This document shows, piece after piece, positions 5,877 through 6,049 of a DNA stretch of 6,049 bases. Where the stretch lies: assembly GCA_938021455.1 (NCBI GenBank), contig CALIGP010000126.1, positions 1 through 6,049 on the forward strand, given 5' to 3'. The notes beneath the pieces were generated by a model that was not told the DNA's origin, made no database searches, and saw nothing but the letters and a program-made list of their open reading frames with translations. The position numbers were made by a program, and so were the translations under genes. Position 1 is the first letter of the stretch; each line of letters begins with the position of its first letter. Source of the stretch: an uncultured Lewinella sp. (GTDB lineage: Bacteria; Bacteroidota; Bacteroidia; Chitinophagales; Saprospiraceae).

Positions 5877-5887
5877 GCGGTAGCCCC

Positions 5888-5919
5888 AAAAAACTAAAAG
5901 ACCAAAGAACCAAAAGACC
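5888..5919 (-). repeat. Right arm of the spacer-spanning inverted repeat, adjoining the trigger factor stop
   Basis: On the minus strand this reads GGTCTTTTGGTTCTTTGGTC then TTTTAGTTTTTT, starting three bases after the trigger factor stop codon. It is the inverted counterpart of 5607-5639. The T-rich end is not preceded by a stable hairpin of its own, so it is not called as an intrinsic terminator. Confidence 0.75.
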
Positions 5920-5922
5920 ATC

Positions 5923-6049
5923 CTACTCCTCCTCCTGAGCCGGCATGTTCTCTTCGTTGAAAACCTTAATGGCTTCGTTGAATTCGTCAGCTGTCAGGGG
6001 CTTGTCTTTTAGTTTAACCTTGTCGCGGAGCGCAGACATGATCTTTTTC
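5923..6049 (-). CDS. tig: Probable trigger factor, C-terminal 41 residues; 5' end outside window
   Basis: An open frame enters from the right edge and ends at TAG 5925-5923. The visible tail is KKIMSALRDKVKLKDKPLTA followed by DEFNEAIKVFNEENMPAQEEE. It matches the general form of Bacteroidota trigger factor C-termini: a helix ending in a charged 'K..I...L...VKL..K..T..EF' pattern and an acidic disordered tail. The gene order also fits, since tig lies directly upstream of clpP-clpX in many bacteria. Trigger factor is the ribosome-bound peptidyl-prolyl isomerase and chaperone that meets nascent chains. The diagnostic ribosome-binding and FKBP domains are outside the window, so the call rests on a short tail plus context. 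The alternative is another acidic-tailed chaperone-like protein. Confidence 0.7.
   Translation of the reverse strand, partial: KKIMSALRDKVKLKDKPLTADEFNEAIKVFNEENMPAQEEE

Larger units (their letters stand above)
5562..5922. other. 361-bp non-coding spacer between trigger factor and clpP
   Basis: I find no convincing gene here on either strand. The spacer holds an inverted pair of GGTCTTTTGG-type repeats near its ends, a 74-bp palindromic segment in the middle (5737-5810) and three 9-bp repeats inside a small inverted repeat (5839-5876). On the minus strand it would be the 3' end of the trigger factor transcript and the leader of clpP. A clpP promoter could lie within it, but I cannot point to a clear Bacteroidota -33/-7 pair. 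Confidence 0.8.

Noticed and set aside
5607..5919. Insertion sequence between tig and clpP
   Set aside because: No transposase frame, no clear target-site duplication, and the arms are low-complexity tracts. A non-autonomous element remains possible and is listed only as a hypothesis.

Overview
The window looks like a chromosomal housekeeping segment from a Bacteroidota bacterium, most likely a Saprospiria/Lewinella-like member. Four things point there. There is a long secreted protein ending in a type A type IX secretion (T9SS) sorting domain. The ClpP carries the Bacteroidota-style 'VIEERQMN' N-terminal region. No start codon has a clear Shine-Dalgarno sequence. The gene order trigger factor - clpP - clpX is preserved. 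The coding DNA is roughly half G+C by eye. The genus is an inference; no rRNA or other marker gene is present.

Layout from left to right. Positions 1-257 (+) hold the C-terminal part of a free methionine-(R)-sulfoxide reductase (GAF fold). It is followed by a small intrinsic terminator and a long imperfect inverted repeat. That repeat meets a second terminator belonging to the convergent gene on the other strand. All remaining genes are on the minus strand. In order of transcription (right to left) they are: the last 41 codons of a probable trigger factor (6049-5923); a 361-bp spacer rich in repeats and potential secondary structure; clpP (5561-4836); a 119-bp spacer built almost wholly from 8-bp repeat units that fold into a long hairpin; clpX (4716-3439); a 177-bp spacer; an 832-residue secreted T9SS-substrate protein (3261-763); and a single-domain rhodanese (717-424).

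How the genes fit together. Trigger factor, ClpP and ClpX form the classic protein-folding and proteolysis cluster: ClpX unfolds substrates and feeds them to the ClpP chamber. The secreted protein and the rhodanese are separated by only 45 bp and may be co-transcribed, but nothing in their sequences links their functions. The methionine sulfoxide reductase faces the opposite way and is an independent unit.

I see no defence system, CRISPR array, transposase, prophage or biosynthetic cluster. The genes are ordinary. The noteworthy content is in the spacers. Three of them carry repeat-built arms in inverted orientation, each from a different short purine/pyrimidine-biased unit, all abutting gene 3' ends. 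The tig-clpP spacer also holds a 74-bp segment with two mutually exclusive foldings and a triplet of 9-bp repeats inside an inverted repeat. These are the best candidates for something not already described, but their function is unproven.
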